The notes below the pieces were generated by a model that saw only the letters and a program-made list of their open reading frames with translations, searched no databases and was not told the origin of the DNA. From NCBI GenBank assembly GCA_021768625.1, contig JAETUM010000006.1:1-64000 (forward strand): a stretch of 64,000 nucleotides of DNA, in the 5' to 3' direction. Every line of letters starts with the position of its first letter. The first letter of the stretch is position 1. Positions 28,883 to 37,910 of this stretch are shown here, piece by piece. This DNA comes from Candidatus Stoquefichus sp. (lineage in GTDB: Bacteria; Bacillota_I; Bacilli_A; Erysipelotrichales; Coprobacillaceae). The translations under genes were made by a program, and so were the position numbers.

Positions 28883-29892
28883 TTGAAGTGATTGAAAAGC
28901 TTGATGATGGTATTGATCTTATTTCTATGAAAAATGAGAACTTAGAAGTTGTTGTTTCTAATTTTGGATGTACAATAGTTAAAGTTTTGATGGAAGATAA
29001 AAATGGGAATGTAGATGATGTTGTATTAGGTTATGATAATTTCGAATATTATAAAACATTAGATGCTTATTTAGGGGCTTTGGTTGGTAGAATTGCAAAT
29101 CGTATTAAAGAAGGAAAATTTTCATTGAATGGAGAGGATTATACATTAGCTGTTAATAATGGTCCTAATCATTTACATGGTGGTATCAAAGGATTTAGTT
29201 ATCAAATATTTGATTATGAAATCATTGATGATACAACAATTGAATTCCATTATTTATCTAAAGATAAAGAAGAGGGATATCCTGGCAATCTTGATTTTAA
29301 AGCCATTTATCAATTACAGGATGACACACTTCATGTTCACTATCTAGCAACAACTGATAAAGACACGATTATTAATATTACAAACCATTCATATTTTAAT
29401 TTATCAGGAAAGAAAGAAAATATTTATCATCATTTATTAAAAATTAATGCAGATCGTTTTGCATGTATAGATGCAAATGGATTGCCTACTGGAGTAATAA
29501 AAGATGTAAAGGATACACCGTTTGATTTTAATAGTCCAGCATATATTGGGGATAGAGTTGAATGTGATGATGAACAATTAAAGTTAGGTTGTGGTTTTGA
29601 TCACCCATTTATTTTTTCAACAAAAAACAATCAAGTGATTTTAACACATGAAGAAACAGGAAGATGCTTGGTTGTTTCAACAACATTACCAGGTGCACAA
29701 ATTTATACTGCTAATTATTTAGATGGACGTTTAGGAAAATATGGGAAACATTATTATGCAAGAGATGCTATTTGTATAGAAACACAAAATTTACCTGATG
29801 CTATTCATTTAGAGGAAAGTCCAACAACAATATTAAAGAAAGGTGAAGTATATGATGAGAGAACATCATATCAATTTAAGGTGATAAAGTAA
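28879..29892 (+). CDS. galM: aldose 1-epimerase (galactose mutarotase)
   Basis: A 337-residue cytosolic enzyme that interconverts beta- and alpha-D-galactose so that galactokinase receives the alpha form. Visible family motifs are GRIANRIKEGKFSLNGEDY, NNGPNHLHGG (His near residue 96), ITNHSYFNLSG with the catalytic His, and the late Glu in CIETQNLPDA. The start overlaps galT by four bases and the stop overlaps galK by one, so all three are translationally coupled. Confidence 0.95.
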   Translation: MIEVIEKLDDGIDLISMKNENLEVVVSNFGCTIVKVLMEDKNGNVDDVVLGYDNFEYYKTLDAYLGALVGRIANRIKEGKFSLNGEDYTLAVNNGPNHLHGGIKGFSYQIFDYEIIDDTTIEFHYLSKDKEEGYPGNLDFKAIYQLQDDTLHVHYLATTDKDTIINITNHSYFNLSGKKENIYHHLLKINADRFACIDANGLPTGVIKDVKDTPFDFNSPAYIGDRVECDDEQLKLGCGFDHPFIFSTKNNQVILTHEETGRCLVVSTTLPGAQIYTANYLDGRLGKYGKHYYARDAICIETQNLPDAIHLEESPTTILKKGEVYDERTSYQFKVIK

Positions 29893-31169
29893 TGAAAAAA
29901 GCAAGCTTAGTTATAAAAGATATTCAAGATAATAAGTATAATGAGTTGTTGAATGAAGTATATGTTGATTCTACATTAATTCCATATCAAAGAGAAAGAT
30001 ATGTAAAAGCTATTGAGAAGTTTATATCTTTATATGGTGATAAAGAAGTGGAAATTTATAGTACTCCAGGACGTAGTGAAGTATGTGGGAATCATACAGA
30101 TCATCAACATGGAGAAGTCTTGGCAGCGGCTATTAATTTAGACATTATTGCAGTCGTTGCATATCATGATTCACATATCAAGATTTTATCAGATGACTAT
30201 GATATTCAAGCAATTCAAATGAATGATTTAGAAAAAAGAAATGATGAATTAGGAACTTCTGAGGGGTTAATTCGAGGTGTATGTGCAAGATATTTGGATT
30301 TAGGATTTAAAGTAGGTGGATTTGAAGCATATATGACAAGTGATGTATTACAAGGATCAGGTTTATCATCATCAGCAGCTTTTGAAGTTGTTATAGGGAC
30401 TGTTTTATCAGGACTTTATAATCAAATGAGTATTGATCCTGTGACTATTGCACAGGTTGGCCAATATAGTGAAAATGTTTATTTTGGTAAACCTTGTGGA
30501 CTAATGGATCAATGTGCGTGTTCTGTTGGAAGCTTGATTCATATTGATTTTAAAGATAATGAACATCCAGTTGTAGAAAAAGTTGACGTAGATTTTTCAC
30601 AATTTGAACATAGTTTATGTATTGTTGATGTTCATGCCTCACATGCTGATTTGACAGATGATTATGCATCTATTCCATATGAAATGAAAGAAGTTGCTAA
30701 ATTCTTTGGAAAAGAATTTTTAAGAGAGGTTGAGGAAGAAGACTTTTACAATCAATTACCTGAAGTCAGAAAAGCAACAAATGATCGAGCTGTATTAAGA
30801 ACTATTCATTTATTTGAAGAAAACAAACGTGTTCAAAAGGCTGTCAAAGCTTTAAATGATGCTCAATTTGAAACATTCAAAAACGTGATTCAAGCATCTG
30901 GACAAAGTTCATATAAATATTTACAAAATATTTACTCTAATCATGATGTTGAGAATCAGGCTGTTTCTATTGCTATTGCGTTATCTGAAGAAATTTTAAA
31001 AGATCAAGGTATATGTCGTGTTCATGGTGGTGGATTTGCAGGAACAATTCAAGCTTTTGTGAAAGATGAATTTGTAGAAGTGTATAAAGAAGAAATTGAA
31101 AAATATTTTGGTAAAGGATCATGTCATATATTAAAAGTGCGTAAATATGGTGGAATGAAAATTCTATAA
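29892..31169 (+). CDS. galK: galactokinase
   Basis: A 425-residue GHMP-family kinase that phosphorylates galactose at C1. The galactokinase signature is seen as GRSEVCGNHTDHQHG (about 57-71), the GHMP ATP-binding loop as LQGSGLSSSAAFE (about 153-165) and the C-terminal motif as CRVHGGGFAGTIQAF. The protein is slightly longer than E. coli GalK (382 residues), as in other Bacillota that carry class II GalT. It is the last gene of the operon and is closed by a terminator starting at its stop. Confidence 0.95.
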   Translation: MKKASLVIKDIQDNKYNELLNEVYVDSTLIPYQRERYVKAIEKFISLYGDKEVEIYSTPGRSEVCGNHTDHQHGEVLAAAINLDIIAVVAYHDSHIKILSDDYDIQAIQMNDLEKRNDELGTSEGLIRGVCARYLDLGFKVGGFEAYMTSDVLQGSGLSSSAAFEVVIGTVLSGLYNQMSIDPVTIAQVGQYSENVYFGKPCGLMDQCACSVGSLIHIDFKDNEHPVVEKVDVDFSQFEHSLCIVDVHASHADLTDDYASIPYEMKEVAKFFGKEFLREVEEEDFYNQLPEVRKATNDRAVLRTIHLFEENKRVQKAVKALNDAQFETFKNVIQASGQSSYKYLQNIYSNHDVENQAVSIAIALSEEILKDQGICRVHGGGFAGTIQAFVKDEFVEVYKEEIEKYFGKGSCHILKVRKYGGMKIL

Positions 31170-31195
31170 AAAGTTGCCTCAAAAGGCAGCTTTTT
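31169..31195 (+). terminator. terminator of the gal operon
   Basis: AAAAGTTGCCT (31169-31179) / AGGCAGCTTTT (31184-31194) hairpin running into T-residues, directly after the galK stop. Confidence 0.85.
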
Positions 31196-31265
31196 AAATA
31201 CCTTTATAAAATTGGTATACTTATTTTTAAATTTTGTGTAAAATAATGGTAAGGAGGTGCTATTT

Positions 31266-31667
31266 ATGTATTGTCACCAATGTGGAAAAGAGGTTGGAGA
31301 TGCTAAGTTCTGCCCTTATTGTGGGGCACAGTTGAATGGGCAACCATCTCAGGGGGATTATCAACCTTTATATAATCAACAAACATATTATTCTCATCCA
31401 GATGATGAACCAAGTTTTGGATATGCTTTATTATCCTTCTTTATTCCTATTGTTGGAATTATTTTGTTTATAGTTTGGAATAAGGAATTTCCATTAAGAG
31501 CAAAATCATGCCTTAAAGGTTTTGTAGCAGGATTGGTTATTGGAGTAATTGGAGTATGTTGTTTAGCAGCAGCAATTGGTAATTCCTATTCGCAAGAAAG
31601 AAACTATTATGATTATGACTTTGATATGTTTACAAATGCTATTGTAGAAACTGTTTCATATGAGTAA
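31266..31667 (+). CDS. zinc-ribbon membrane protein
   Basis: A 133-residue protein. An N-terminal zinc ribbon with two CxxC pairs (YCHQC and FCPYC) is followed by a Gln/Tyr-rich linker and two membrane segments (about 56-77 and 88-108). The ATG at 31266 is preferred over the in-frame GTG 31257 because the AAGGAGGTG ribosome binding site covers the latter. Proteins of this shape are common and mostly uncharacterised in Bacillota. Its end overlaps the DUF2085 gene by eight bases. Confidence 0.8.
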   Translation: MYCHQCGKEVGDAKFCPYCGAQLNGQPSQGDYQPLYNQQTYYSHPDDEPSFGYALLSFFIPIVGIILFIVWNKEFPLRAKSCLKGFVAGLVIGVIGVCCLAAAIGNSYSQERNYYDYDFDMFTNAIVETVSYE

Positions 31668-32025
31668 AATATTTGAGATAATTTGGGAACGATTAACACA
31701 TTTAGGAAGTGTCCCATTATGTAATGGTATTCCATCAAGAGCACCACATTTCTTGGGAATATGTTTCCCACTATGTTATAGATGTACTTTTATTTTACTT
31801 TTTTTCTTTTTAACTATCGTATATTGTTTTTATTCTCATAAAAAGATTAATCGATACTTTTTGATAGGGTGCTTATTTCCTATGATTATAGATGGATGTT
31901 TGCAAACTTTCTTTGGAATAGAAAGTACAAATTTGAAAAGAGCTATAACTGGAGCTGTTTTTGGTGTTGGGATAGGTGGAATGATTTCATATTTGTATGC
32001 ATGGATAGATTCGAGAAGTTTTTAA
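31660..32025 (+). CDS. DUF2085 family membrane protein
   Basis: A 121-residue protein with three hydrophobic segments. The DUF2085 cysteine pattern is visible: Cys21 followed by IPSRAPHF, then Cys35, Cys39 and Cys42 in CFPLCYRC. This resembles a metal-binding site at the membrane. It overlaps the zinc-ribbon gene by eight bases and has no clear ribosome binding site of its own, so coupled translation is likely. Biochemical function is unknown. Confidence 0.8.
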   Translation: MSKIFEIIWERLTHLGSVPLCNGIPSRAPHFLGICFPLCYRCTFILLFFFLTIVYCFYSHKKINRYFLIGCLFPMIIDGCLQTFFGIESTNLKRAITGAVFGVGIGGMISYLYAWIDSRSF

Positions 32026-32039
32026 GAACTTCTTTTTTT
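32014..32039 (+). terminator. terminator overlapping the DUF2085 stop codon
   Basis: AGAAGTT (32014-32020) / AACTTCT (32027-32033) hairpin plus T7. The loop contains the TAA stop. Confidence 0.8.
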
Positions 32040-32126
32040 AAAAATTATTATTTCTTATCATGATAAAAAAAGACTATGAGATTTTATTAAAATAGTGTAT
32101 AATATGGAAAGGAGGAGATTTATAGT

Positions 32127-32786
32127 ATGTATAAATTATTGGAACCATATGGAAAAATGGTAGAGTTTTTAGGAGAAGCATTAGGTGAAAATGTAGAAAT
32201 TGCATTACATGATTTAACATCTGAAGAGCAAGAAGTCGTTGCTTTAGCAAATAGTCATATTTCTGGTAGAGAGGTTGGAGCAAAGTTATCCAATTTATCT
32301 ATTCATTATTTAGAAACAAAACAATATGAAAATCATGATTTTGTTATGAATTATAAAACGGCAGGACCAGATGGTAAATTATTACGTTCTGCTACATATT
32401 TTATTAAAGAAGAAGGTAGAAAGTTGCCTATTGGAATGTTGTGTATTAATGTCAATATTTCTGATTATGAATATTTAGAAACAACATTAAAAAGAATATT
32501 AGGAATTAAAGAAAGTAAAGATGTAGAGTTCCAATTAGATAATCCAATTGAAATATTATCATCACCATTAGATGAAATGATTGATCTCTATATTAAAGAA
32601 TGTTTAGAACAAATGGGATTCCCTAGTTATTTCTTAGTAGAAAGATTAAATGTTGAGGAAAAAATTAAAGTTGTTAAATATTTACAAGATAAGGGAACAT
32701 TTAAAGTTAAAGGAGCTATTGCATTAGTAGCAGAAAAATTAGCTGTAAGTGAACCAACTATTTATCGTTATTTGAAAAAAATGTGA
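32127..32786 (+). CDS. YheO-like PAS-domain transcriptional regulator
   Basis: A 219-residue regulator. The N-terminal two thirds match the YheO-like PAS domain (GENVEIALHDLTS, LPIGMLCINVNISDYEYLE), and the C-terminus is a short helix-turn-helix (VAEKLAVSEPTIYRYLKK). Ligand and targets are unknown. The ATG follows AAAGGAGGAG, and a TATAAT lies at 32098-32103 without a convincing -35. It ends 18 bases before the pyrophosphatase gene, so the two are probably co-transcribed. Confidence 0.85.
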   Translation: MYKLLEPYGKMVEFLGEALGENVEIALHDLTSEEQEVVALANSHISGREVGAKLSNLSIHYLETKQYENHDFVMNYKTAGPDGKLLRSATYFIKEEGRKLPIGMLCINVNISDYEYLETTLKRILGIKESKDVEFQLDNPIEILSSPLDEMIDLYIKECLEQMGFPSYFLVERLNVEEKIKVVKYLQDKGTFKVKGAIALVAEKLAVSEPTIYRYLKKM

Positions 32787-32804
32787 TAAGAAAGGAGGGA
32801 GACC

Positions 32805-34445
32805 ATGAAGGATATTGTTTTTGTAAGTGGACATAAAAATCCTGACAGTGATTCTATTTGTAGTGCAGTTGCCTATGCAGATTATTTATTTAAAATTGGG
32901 CGTTATAATGCTGTACCTGTACGTTTAGGAGAAATTAATAAGGAAACTGAATATATTTTAAAGAGATTCAATGTTGAAATTCCTGTCTTACTAAAGACAG
33001 TAAAACAAACAGTAGAGGATCTTGATTATGATAAGATTACAGTTTTCTCTAAAGAGTTAACTTTAAAAACAGCATGGTCTTTAATGAAAGAACAAAATTT
33101 GAAAAGTGCTCCTGTTTCTGATGATCATAATCAACTTTTAGGACTCCTTTCTACATCTAATATCATAGAGGGGTATATGGATGAATGGGATAGTAAAATC
33201 CTAAAACAAGCTAATACTCCCATTGAAAACGTTATTGATACATTAGATGCAAATATTTTGCATTTAGATAAGAGTTTAAAAACTGTTAAAGGAGAAATCC
33301 ATATTGCAGCTATGACAGCAGAAGAAGCTATGAAAAGAATCAATCCAACAGATGTTGTTATTGTTGGTGGTGATAGAGAAGAAGCCATCCAACATCTTAT
33401 TGATGGAAAAGTGTCATTGATTATTTTATCTGGTTCAATGACAATAGGTGAAGATTTGTTGAAAAAATGTGTAGAAGCACATGTAAGTGTTATTTCTACA
33501 CCATTTAATACATTTATGGCATCACAACAAATTATTCAATCAATTCCTGTAGAATATGTTATGCAAAAAGGTGGATTGACAACATTTTCTACAGATGATA
33601 CTGTTGATTATGTAAAAGAAGTAATGAGTGAAACACGATATAGAAGTTATCCAGTTTTAGATTTTATGGGAAGAGTTGTTGGATCAATTTCGCGTTTCCA
33701 AGTTTTAAATGGGATGAAGAAAAAGGTTGTTCAGGTTGATCATAACGAAAGAAGTCAATCTATTGATGGTATTGAAGAAGCAGAAATTTTGGAAATTATT
33801 GATCATCATAGAGTTGCTGATATTCAAACAATTGGACCAGTTATGTTTAGAGCTGAACCAGTTGGATGTACTGCCACAATTGTTGCAAAATGCTATAAAG
33901 AAGCAGGGATAGAGATTCCACAGGATATGGCTGGATTAATGTTAGGAGCTATTATCAGTGATACACTTTTATTTAAGTCTCCAACTTGTACACCAGTTGA
34001 TACAAAAATGGCAAAAGAACTAGCAGCTATTGCTGGGGTTGATATTGTGGAATTTGGTATGGAAATGTTTAAAGCTGGAACTTCTTTGGCAGGTAAGACT
34101 GTTGAAGAAATCTTTAATCAAGATTATAAAAAGTTCAGTTTTGGAGATTTATCTGTTGGTGTAGCACAAGTTAATACAATGGATATTGAAGGTTTTGCTG
34201 AGTATAAGGCAGATATGTTGCGTTATATGGAAGAAGTAGCAAGAGATAATCACATGGAGTTTACAATGTTACTTTTGACAGATGTTATTAATGCGACAAG
34301 TGAAGTTTTTGTTGCTGGACCTCGCCCAGACTATGTAGCTACAGCATTTAAAGTAGAACTTGTTGATAAACAAGCAAGTTTACCAGGAATTATTTCAAGA
34401 AAGAAGCAAGTTGTTCCTGTTATTACGGAAGCATTAACAGCTTAA
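32805..34445 (+). CDS. ppaC: manganese-dependent inorganic pyrophosphatase with regulatory CBS and DRTGG domains
   Basis: A 546-residue family II pyrophosphatase that hydrolyses PPi to drive biosynthesis. The DHH catalytic half is split by an insert. The N-terminal motif GHKNPDSDS starts near residue 9. Then come a CBS, a DRTGG and a second CBS domain (about 70-300), the DHH motif IIDHHR near residue 332, and the DHHA2 domain. CBS-type family II enzymes are typically regulated by adenine nucleotides bound to the CBS pair and, with DRTGG, by diadenosine polyphosphates. The length matches this subclass (about 550) rather than the 310-residue constitutive form. Confidence 0.92.
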   Translation: MKDIVFVSGHKNPDSDSICSAVAYADYLFKIGRYNAVPVRLGEINKETEYILKRFNVEIPVLLKTVKQTVEDLDYDKITVFSKELTLKTAWSLMKEQNLKSAPVSDDHNQLLGLLSTSNIIEGYMDEWDSKILKQANTPIENVIDTLDANILHLDKSLKTVKGEIHIAAMTAEEAMKRINPTDVVIVGGDREEAIQHLIDGKVSLIILSGSMTIGEDLLKKCVEAHVSVISTPFNTFMASQQIIQSIPVEYVMQKGGLTTFSTDDTVDYVKEVMSETRYRSYPVLDFMGRVVGSISRFQVLNGMKKKVVQVDHNERSQSIDGIEEAEILEIIDHHRVADIQTIGPVMFRAEPVGCTATIVAKCYKEAGIEIPQDMAGLMLGAIISDTLLFKSPTCTPVDTKMAKELAAIAGVDIVEFGMEMFKAGTSLAGKTVEEIFNQDYKKFSFGDLSVGVAQVNTMDIEGFAEYKADMLRYMEEVARDNHMEFTMLLLTDVINATSEVFVAGPRPDYVATAFKVELVDKQASLPGIISRKKQVVPVITEALTA

Positions 34446-34452
34446 CATACTT

Positions 34453-34508
34453 AAAAAGAGATATTAACGAAGTCGCTTTATGAAAGATGTTTCGTTATAT
34501 CTCTTTTC
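34453..34508. terminator. bidirectional terminator
   Basis: AAAAAGAGATATTAACGAA near 34453 pairs with TTCGTTATATCTCTTTT ending near 34507. It separates the pyrophosphatase gene from a converging HAD gene. Confidence 0.8.
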
Positions 34509-34509
34509 T

Positions 34510-35289
34510 TTATATTACTTGAAAATGTTTTAAGGCATGATAAATTCCATCATCATCAATATCATAAGTTACATAATTAGCTTTATTTTTTACCTCTTGA
34601 CTAGCATTCCCCATTGCAACACCAATTTGACAAAATTCAAACATATCTATGTCATTCATTCCATCTCCAAAAGCCATGATTTCATCTTGGTTAATATGAT
34701 AATCATCTAAAATATGCTGTATACCATTTTGTTTCCCGCCATCTTTAGAAATAATATCTATTGCGAGAGAATGCCATCTTGTTCTTTTACAATGAGGCAT
34801 AAGTTTTATAATTTCATCTTCCTTTTCTTCAGTTATTCCATAAGGAATGACTTGATAAATAGGATGTGTTAACCCACGATTTAAATCACCAATATCAGGC
34901 AAAGGGGTAGAAATAGCATCTTGAACAGTTTGAACAGCTTCATTGCAGTAGTTGATATACATATTTTTTTCTTCTACAAAGATGCATGGAAATGGATTTT
35001 GATTGATTTCATGAATGATATTTTCTATATCACTTTTATGAATTGGCGAATCATAGATAACACCTTTATCATTATAACAATATTGCCCATTAAGAGTAAT
35101 AAAACCATCAAATTTCAAATCATGAATAGGAAGATCCTTCATTTCACTTATATGTCTTCCAGTAGCAATAAAAGTATAAATACCCTTCTTATTTAAAAGC
35201 TTTAAGGCTTGCTTTGTTGAATCAGGGACTCTTTTTGTCTTATGTGAAAGAAGAGTTCCATCTATATCAAAAAATACAGCTTTAATCAT
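34510..35289 (-). CDS. Cof-type HAD-IIB phosphatase
   Basis: A 259-residue hydrolase with motif I FFDIDGTLLS, motif II FIATGRH, and motif IV IMAFGDGMNDIDMFE, the standard Cof/YkrA-like set. It is related to the HAD at 11501-12289; both end in a HALKHF(Q/H).I tail. The start at ATG 35289 follows TTTGGAGGT; an upstream in-frame TTG lies inside that site. Substrate unknown. It diverges from the phosphodiesterase gene. Confidence 0.85.
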   Translation of the reverse strand: MIKAVFFDIDGTLLSHKTKRVPDSTKQALKLLNKKGIYTFIATGRHISEMKDLPIHDLKFDGFITLNGQYCYNDKGVIYDSPIHKSDIENIIHEINQNPFPCIFVEEKNMYINYCNEAVQTVQDAISTPLPDIGDLNRGLTHPIYQVIPYGITEEKEDEIIKLMPHCKRTRWHSLAIDIISKDGGKQNGIQHILDDYHINQDEIMAFGDGMNDIDMFEFCQIGVAMGNASQEVKNKANYVTYDIDDDGIYHALKHFQVI

Positions 35290-35345
35290 TTTGATTACCT
35301 CCAAAATATAGTATAATTATTATAACATAAAAAAAGGATGATTAT

Positions 35346-36032
35346 ATGATAAAATTAGGACATAGAGGATATAGTGCAAAGTATCCAGAGAATACAATGG
35401 AAGCTTTTATAAAAGCATATGAAGTAGGATTTGATGGAATTGAAACTGATGTTCAAATGAGTAAAGATGGTGAATTGGTTTTAATTCATGATGAGAAGAT
35501 CAATCGTACAAGTCATGGTAAAGGATATGTGAAGGATTATACTTTCAAAGAATTACGTGAGTTTAACTTTTGTTATAAAGCAGAAGGGTTTTATTCAATA
35601 CCAACATTAGAAGAATTATTGTTGTTTATAAAAGGAAAAAAATTTTTTGTTAATTTAGAAATCAAAACAGATCATATTCAATATCTTGATATTGAAAAGA
35701 AAGTTGTAGAAATGGTTCATAGAATAGGTGTTGAAAAACAGATTCTGTATTCTTCTTTTTATTTGAATAGTGTTATCAAATTAAAGCAACTTGATCCTCA
35801 AGCATATGTGGGTTACTTAATAGAAAAGCAATATGATGTTAAAAGAGCGTTATTAAATGAATATCATATCACTGCATTTCATCCAAAATATAGTTATTTA
35901 ACGTTAAAAAGAGTGCAAGAATTAAAACAAAGTAAAATAAAGATAGCAACATGGACAGTACCAAATTTAAAAGAATATAAAAGATTAAAAGAATGGGGAG
36001 TGGATATAATAATATCAAATGATATATTTTAA
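35346..36032 (+). CDS. glycerophosphodiester phosphodiesterase
   Basis: A 228-residue cytosolic enzyme of the GDPD family that splits glycerophosphodiesters into glycerol-3-phosphate and an alcohol. It shows HRGYSAKYPENT (His6, Arg7, Glu16) and the metal site GIETDVQMSKDGELVLIHDE, with no signal peptide, like UgpQ and YqiK. The ATG follows AAAGGATG. It is followed 13 bases later by the spoVT-like gene, so it may share that transcript. Confidence 0.9.
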   Translation: MIKLGHRGYSAKYPENTMEAFIKAYEVGFDGIETDVQMSKDGELVLIHDEKINRTSHGKGYVKDYTFKELREFNFCYKAEGFYSIPTLEELLLFIKGKKFFVNLEIKTDHIQYLDIEKKVVEMVHRIGVEKQILYSSFYLNSVIKLKQLDPQAYVGYLIEKQYDVKRALLNEYHITAFHPKYSYLTLKRVQELKQSKIKIATWTVPNLKEYKRLKEWGVDIIISNDIF

Positions 36033-36045
36033 GTGAGGTACGATT

Positions 36046-36564
36046 ATGAAAACAACTGGAATGGTAAGAAGAATTGATGAATTAGGAAGAATTGTTATTC
36101 CAAAAGAAATAAGAAAACAATTAATGATGAAAGAGGGAGAAAGTATTTCTTTTTACTTAGAAGAAGATAAAATAGTCTTGACTAAATTTTCAATGTTGAA
36201 TAAACTAAGTCCTGTCATTGATAGTTTGTTAGAAGGACTTTATCAAAAATATCACAATACATTTTTAGTGTGTGATTTAAAGCAAATTCTTATGTGCTCA
36301 TCAAATGCTCTAGCTAAATATCAAAGAAAAAAGTTACCAGAAGATTTTGTTTTTTCTATTCAACAAAATAAGGAATATACTGAAGAAATGATATCATTTG
36401 TATATGATGTACAAAAAATAACTGCTTTTCCTTTATTAAAAGAAATGCAATGTATAGGAGCATTGATTATGATAAGTGAAGAAACATCTTATTATAAGAT
36501 TGATCAAGGTTTATTAGAGTTTGTGAAGAATATTATAGAACGGGAGGTTGAATCATGCGTTTAG
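36046..36564 (+). CDS. spoVT: SpoVT-like AbrB-family sporulation regulator
   Basis: A 172-residue transcription factor. Residues 1-50 are the AbrB swapped-hairpin DNA-binding domain (TGMVRRIDELGRIVIPKEIRKQL), and the rest is a GAF-like domain, as in Bacillus SpoVT (178 residues), which tunes sigma-G-dependent genes in the forespore. Gene order with rqcP, yabP, yabQ and divIC downstream matches the Bacillus spoVT-yab region without yabM and yabN, which strengthens the assignment. It overlaps rqcP by ten bases. Confidence 0.88.
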   Translation: MKTTGMVRRIDELGRIVIPKEIRKQLMMKEGESISFYLEEDKIVLTKFSMLNKLSPVIDSLLEGLYQKYHNTFLVCDLKQILMCSSNALAKYQRKKLPEDFVFSIQQNKEYTEEMISFVYDVQKITAFPLLKEMQCIGALIMISEETSYYKIDQGLLEFVKNIIEREVESCV

Positions 36565-36824
36565 ATAAGTTTTTAAAAGTATCACGTATTATTAAAAGAA
36601 GAACGCTATCAAAAGAAATGAGTGAATCTTCACGAGTAAAAGTGAATGGTAAAATAGCCAAACCTTCTACTCAATTAAAAGTAGGGGATGAAATAGAGAT
36701 TGAGTTTGGACGTAGTGTTTTGACAGTTCGAGTTAAAGAATTGAAAGAACATGTTTTAAAAAATGATAGTGGAATGTTATATGAAATTATTGATGAAAAG
36801 AGAAAGGATTTTGTTGAGTATTAA
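36555..36824 (+). CDS. rqcP: S4-domain RNA-binding protein RqcP (YabO)
   Basis: An 89-residue protein that is almost all S4 RNA-binding fold: MRLDKFLKVSRIIKRRTLSKEM, then VKVNGKIAKPSTQLKVGDEIEI. In Bacillus this protein (RqcP) acts with RqcH on stalled 50S subunits to add alanine tails to nascent chains. The gene starts inside the end of spoVT, with a CGGGAGG site nearby. Position between spoVT and yabP matches Bacillus yabO. Confidence 0.88.
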   Translation: MRLDKFLKVSRIIKRRTLSKEMSESSRVKVNGKIAKPSTQLKVGDEIEIEFGRSVLTVRVKELKEHVLKNDSGMLYEIIDEKRKDFVEY

Positions 36825-36851
36825 ATGCATTTGAAAAGAGTGCGTTTTTTC
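36823..36851 (+). terminator. weak hairpin after rqcP
   Basis: AAATGCA (36823-36829) / TGCGTTT (36841-36847) with one G-U pair, then T-residues. It may lower read-through from spoVT-rqcP into the spore genes yabPQ. Confidence 0.45.
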
Positions 36852-36907
36852 ATTTTTATACATAAATGAGGAAAATGAACATATATTGATGAAGAGGAGG
36901 TATGGCA

Positions 36908-37201
36908 ATGGATAATAGTTTACACTTTGAACAAACACCTTATCATCATGTATGTTTAAAGGATAGAAAAAGTCTCGAATTAACAGGTGTAAAAAAGATT
37001 GAAAGCTTTGATTCTTATGAATTTCTTATTGAAACGTCTTTAGGTTATCTTAATATCACAGGGAGTGAATTAACGTTAGTAAGATTAGATCAGGATCAAA
37101 ACGAAGTGAGTATTAAAGGTAATATTGATGGTATGACATATATTGCTGATAAGAAAAAAACACATCAAAAGGAAAAAGGATTTAGTAAGTTGTTAAAATA
37201 A
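36908..37201 (+). CDS. yabP: sporulation protein YabP
   Basis: A 97-residue YabP/YqfC-family protein (HHVCLKDRKSLELTGVKKIESFD, FLIETSLGYLNITGSEL). In Bacillus it is made in the mother cell and is needed for normal spore development. The ATG at 36908 is 7 bases after AAGAGGAGG; the earlier in-frame ATG at 36902 lies too close to that site. It overlaps yabQ by one base. Confidence 0.88.
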   Translation: MDNSLHFEQTPYHHVCLKDRKSLELTGVKKIESFDSYEFLIETSLGYLNITGSELTLVRLDQDQNEVSIKGNIDGMTYIADKKKTHQKEKGFSKLLK

Positions 37202-37623
37202 TGGATTTATTAGTACAATTTCAATGTTTATTTTATTCTTTTGTATATGGTTTTATTATGAGTGGAATTTATCATATATTGAATCGTTTTTTATATAAAG
37301 TTCCATGTATTTTAAGATATATGTTTCAAATCATTATTGGAATGAGTTTTGGTGTTTTGTATTTTTATGGGCTTGTTATTATTAATGATGGTATTTTGCG
37401 TTTGTATTTCTTTTTGATGATATTTATTGGTTATTTATTTTATCAGAAATATTATGCTTATCATTTATTGTATTATTTGGAAAAAGTAGTTTTTTTTATC
37501 AAAAAAATTATCTCACCTTTTATCTTCTTTTTTCATAGAATTAGTGTTATAATACAAAAAAGGATGAGGAAGGTGAAAGAAAAATGGCAAAAAGACAAGG
37601 ACGACCAAAATATAGAAAATTAA
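37201..37623 (+). CDS. yabQ: spore cortex membrane protein YabQ
   Basis: A 140-residue integral membrane protein with about four hydrophobic segments, starting MDLLVQFQCLFYSFVYGFIM and ending in a basic tail. Family and gene order (yabP-yabQ-divIC) match Bacillus YabQ, which is needed for spore cortex formation. Its 3' end overlaps the divIC-like gene by 40 bases. The sequence is weakly conserved; context carries much of the call. Confidence 0.82.
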   Translation: MDLLVQFQCLFYSFVYGFIMSGIYHILNRFLYKVPCILRYMFQIIIGMSFGVLYFYGLVIINDGILRLYFFLMIFIGYLFYQKYYAYHLLYYLEKVVFFIKKIISPFIFFFHRISVIIQKRMRKVKEKWQKDKDDQNIEN

Positions 37624-37874
37624 TTGGCTTTCTTTATATTGGTATAGCAGCTATTTTGATTTATGCCTTAAGTATGAATGTATTAAGAGTATTTGAACAA
37701 AGAAATGAATATAAGACATTGGTTGAAAAGAGAGATACTTTAGCTAAAGAGAAAAAAAGTCTTTCTAAAGAAATAGAATTATTAAGTGATGATGATTATG
37801 TCACTCGTTATGCAAGAGATAATTATATATTCTCCAAAGATGGAGAGGAAGTTGTGAAATTACCAGAGAAATAA
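37584..37874 (+). CDS. divIC: DivIC/FtsB-like septum formation initiator
   Basis: A 96-residue bitopic division protein: a basic N-terminus, one membrane helix (about 13-31) and a coiled coil (about 38-72) ending in the family motif DDDYVTRYARDNYIFSKDGEEVVKLPE. It belongs to the FtsL-DivIB-DivIC complex that activates septal wall synthesis. The ATG follows AAGGTGAAAG inside yabQ. It closes the spoVT-to-divIC cluster and is followed by a terminator. Confidence 0.9.
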   Translation: MAKRQGRPKYRKLIGFLYIGIAAILIYALSMNVLRVFEQRNEYKTLVEKRDTLAKEKKSLSKEIELLSDDDYVTRYARDNYIFSKDGEEVVKLPEK

Positions 37875-37892
37875 GCCTATGCTTATTTTTTT
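37870..37892 (+). terminator. terminator after divIC
   Basis: AATAAGC (37870-37876) / GCTTATT (37881-37887) with a 4-base loop and a T-tract. Confidence 0.8.
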
Positions 37893-37910
37893 GTGTTAGG
37901 AGGAAATTGT

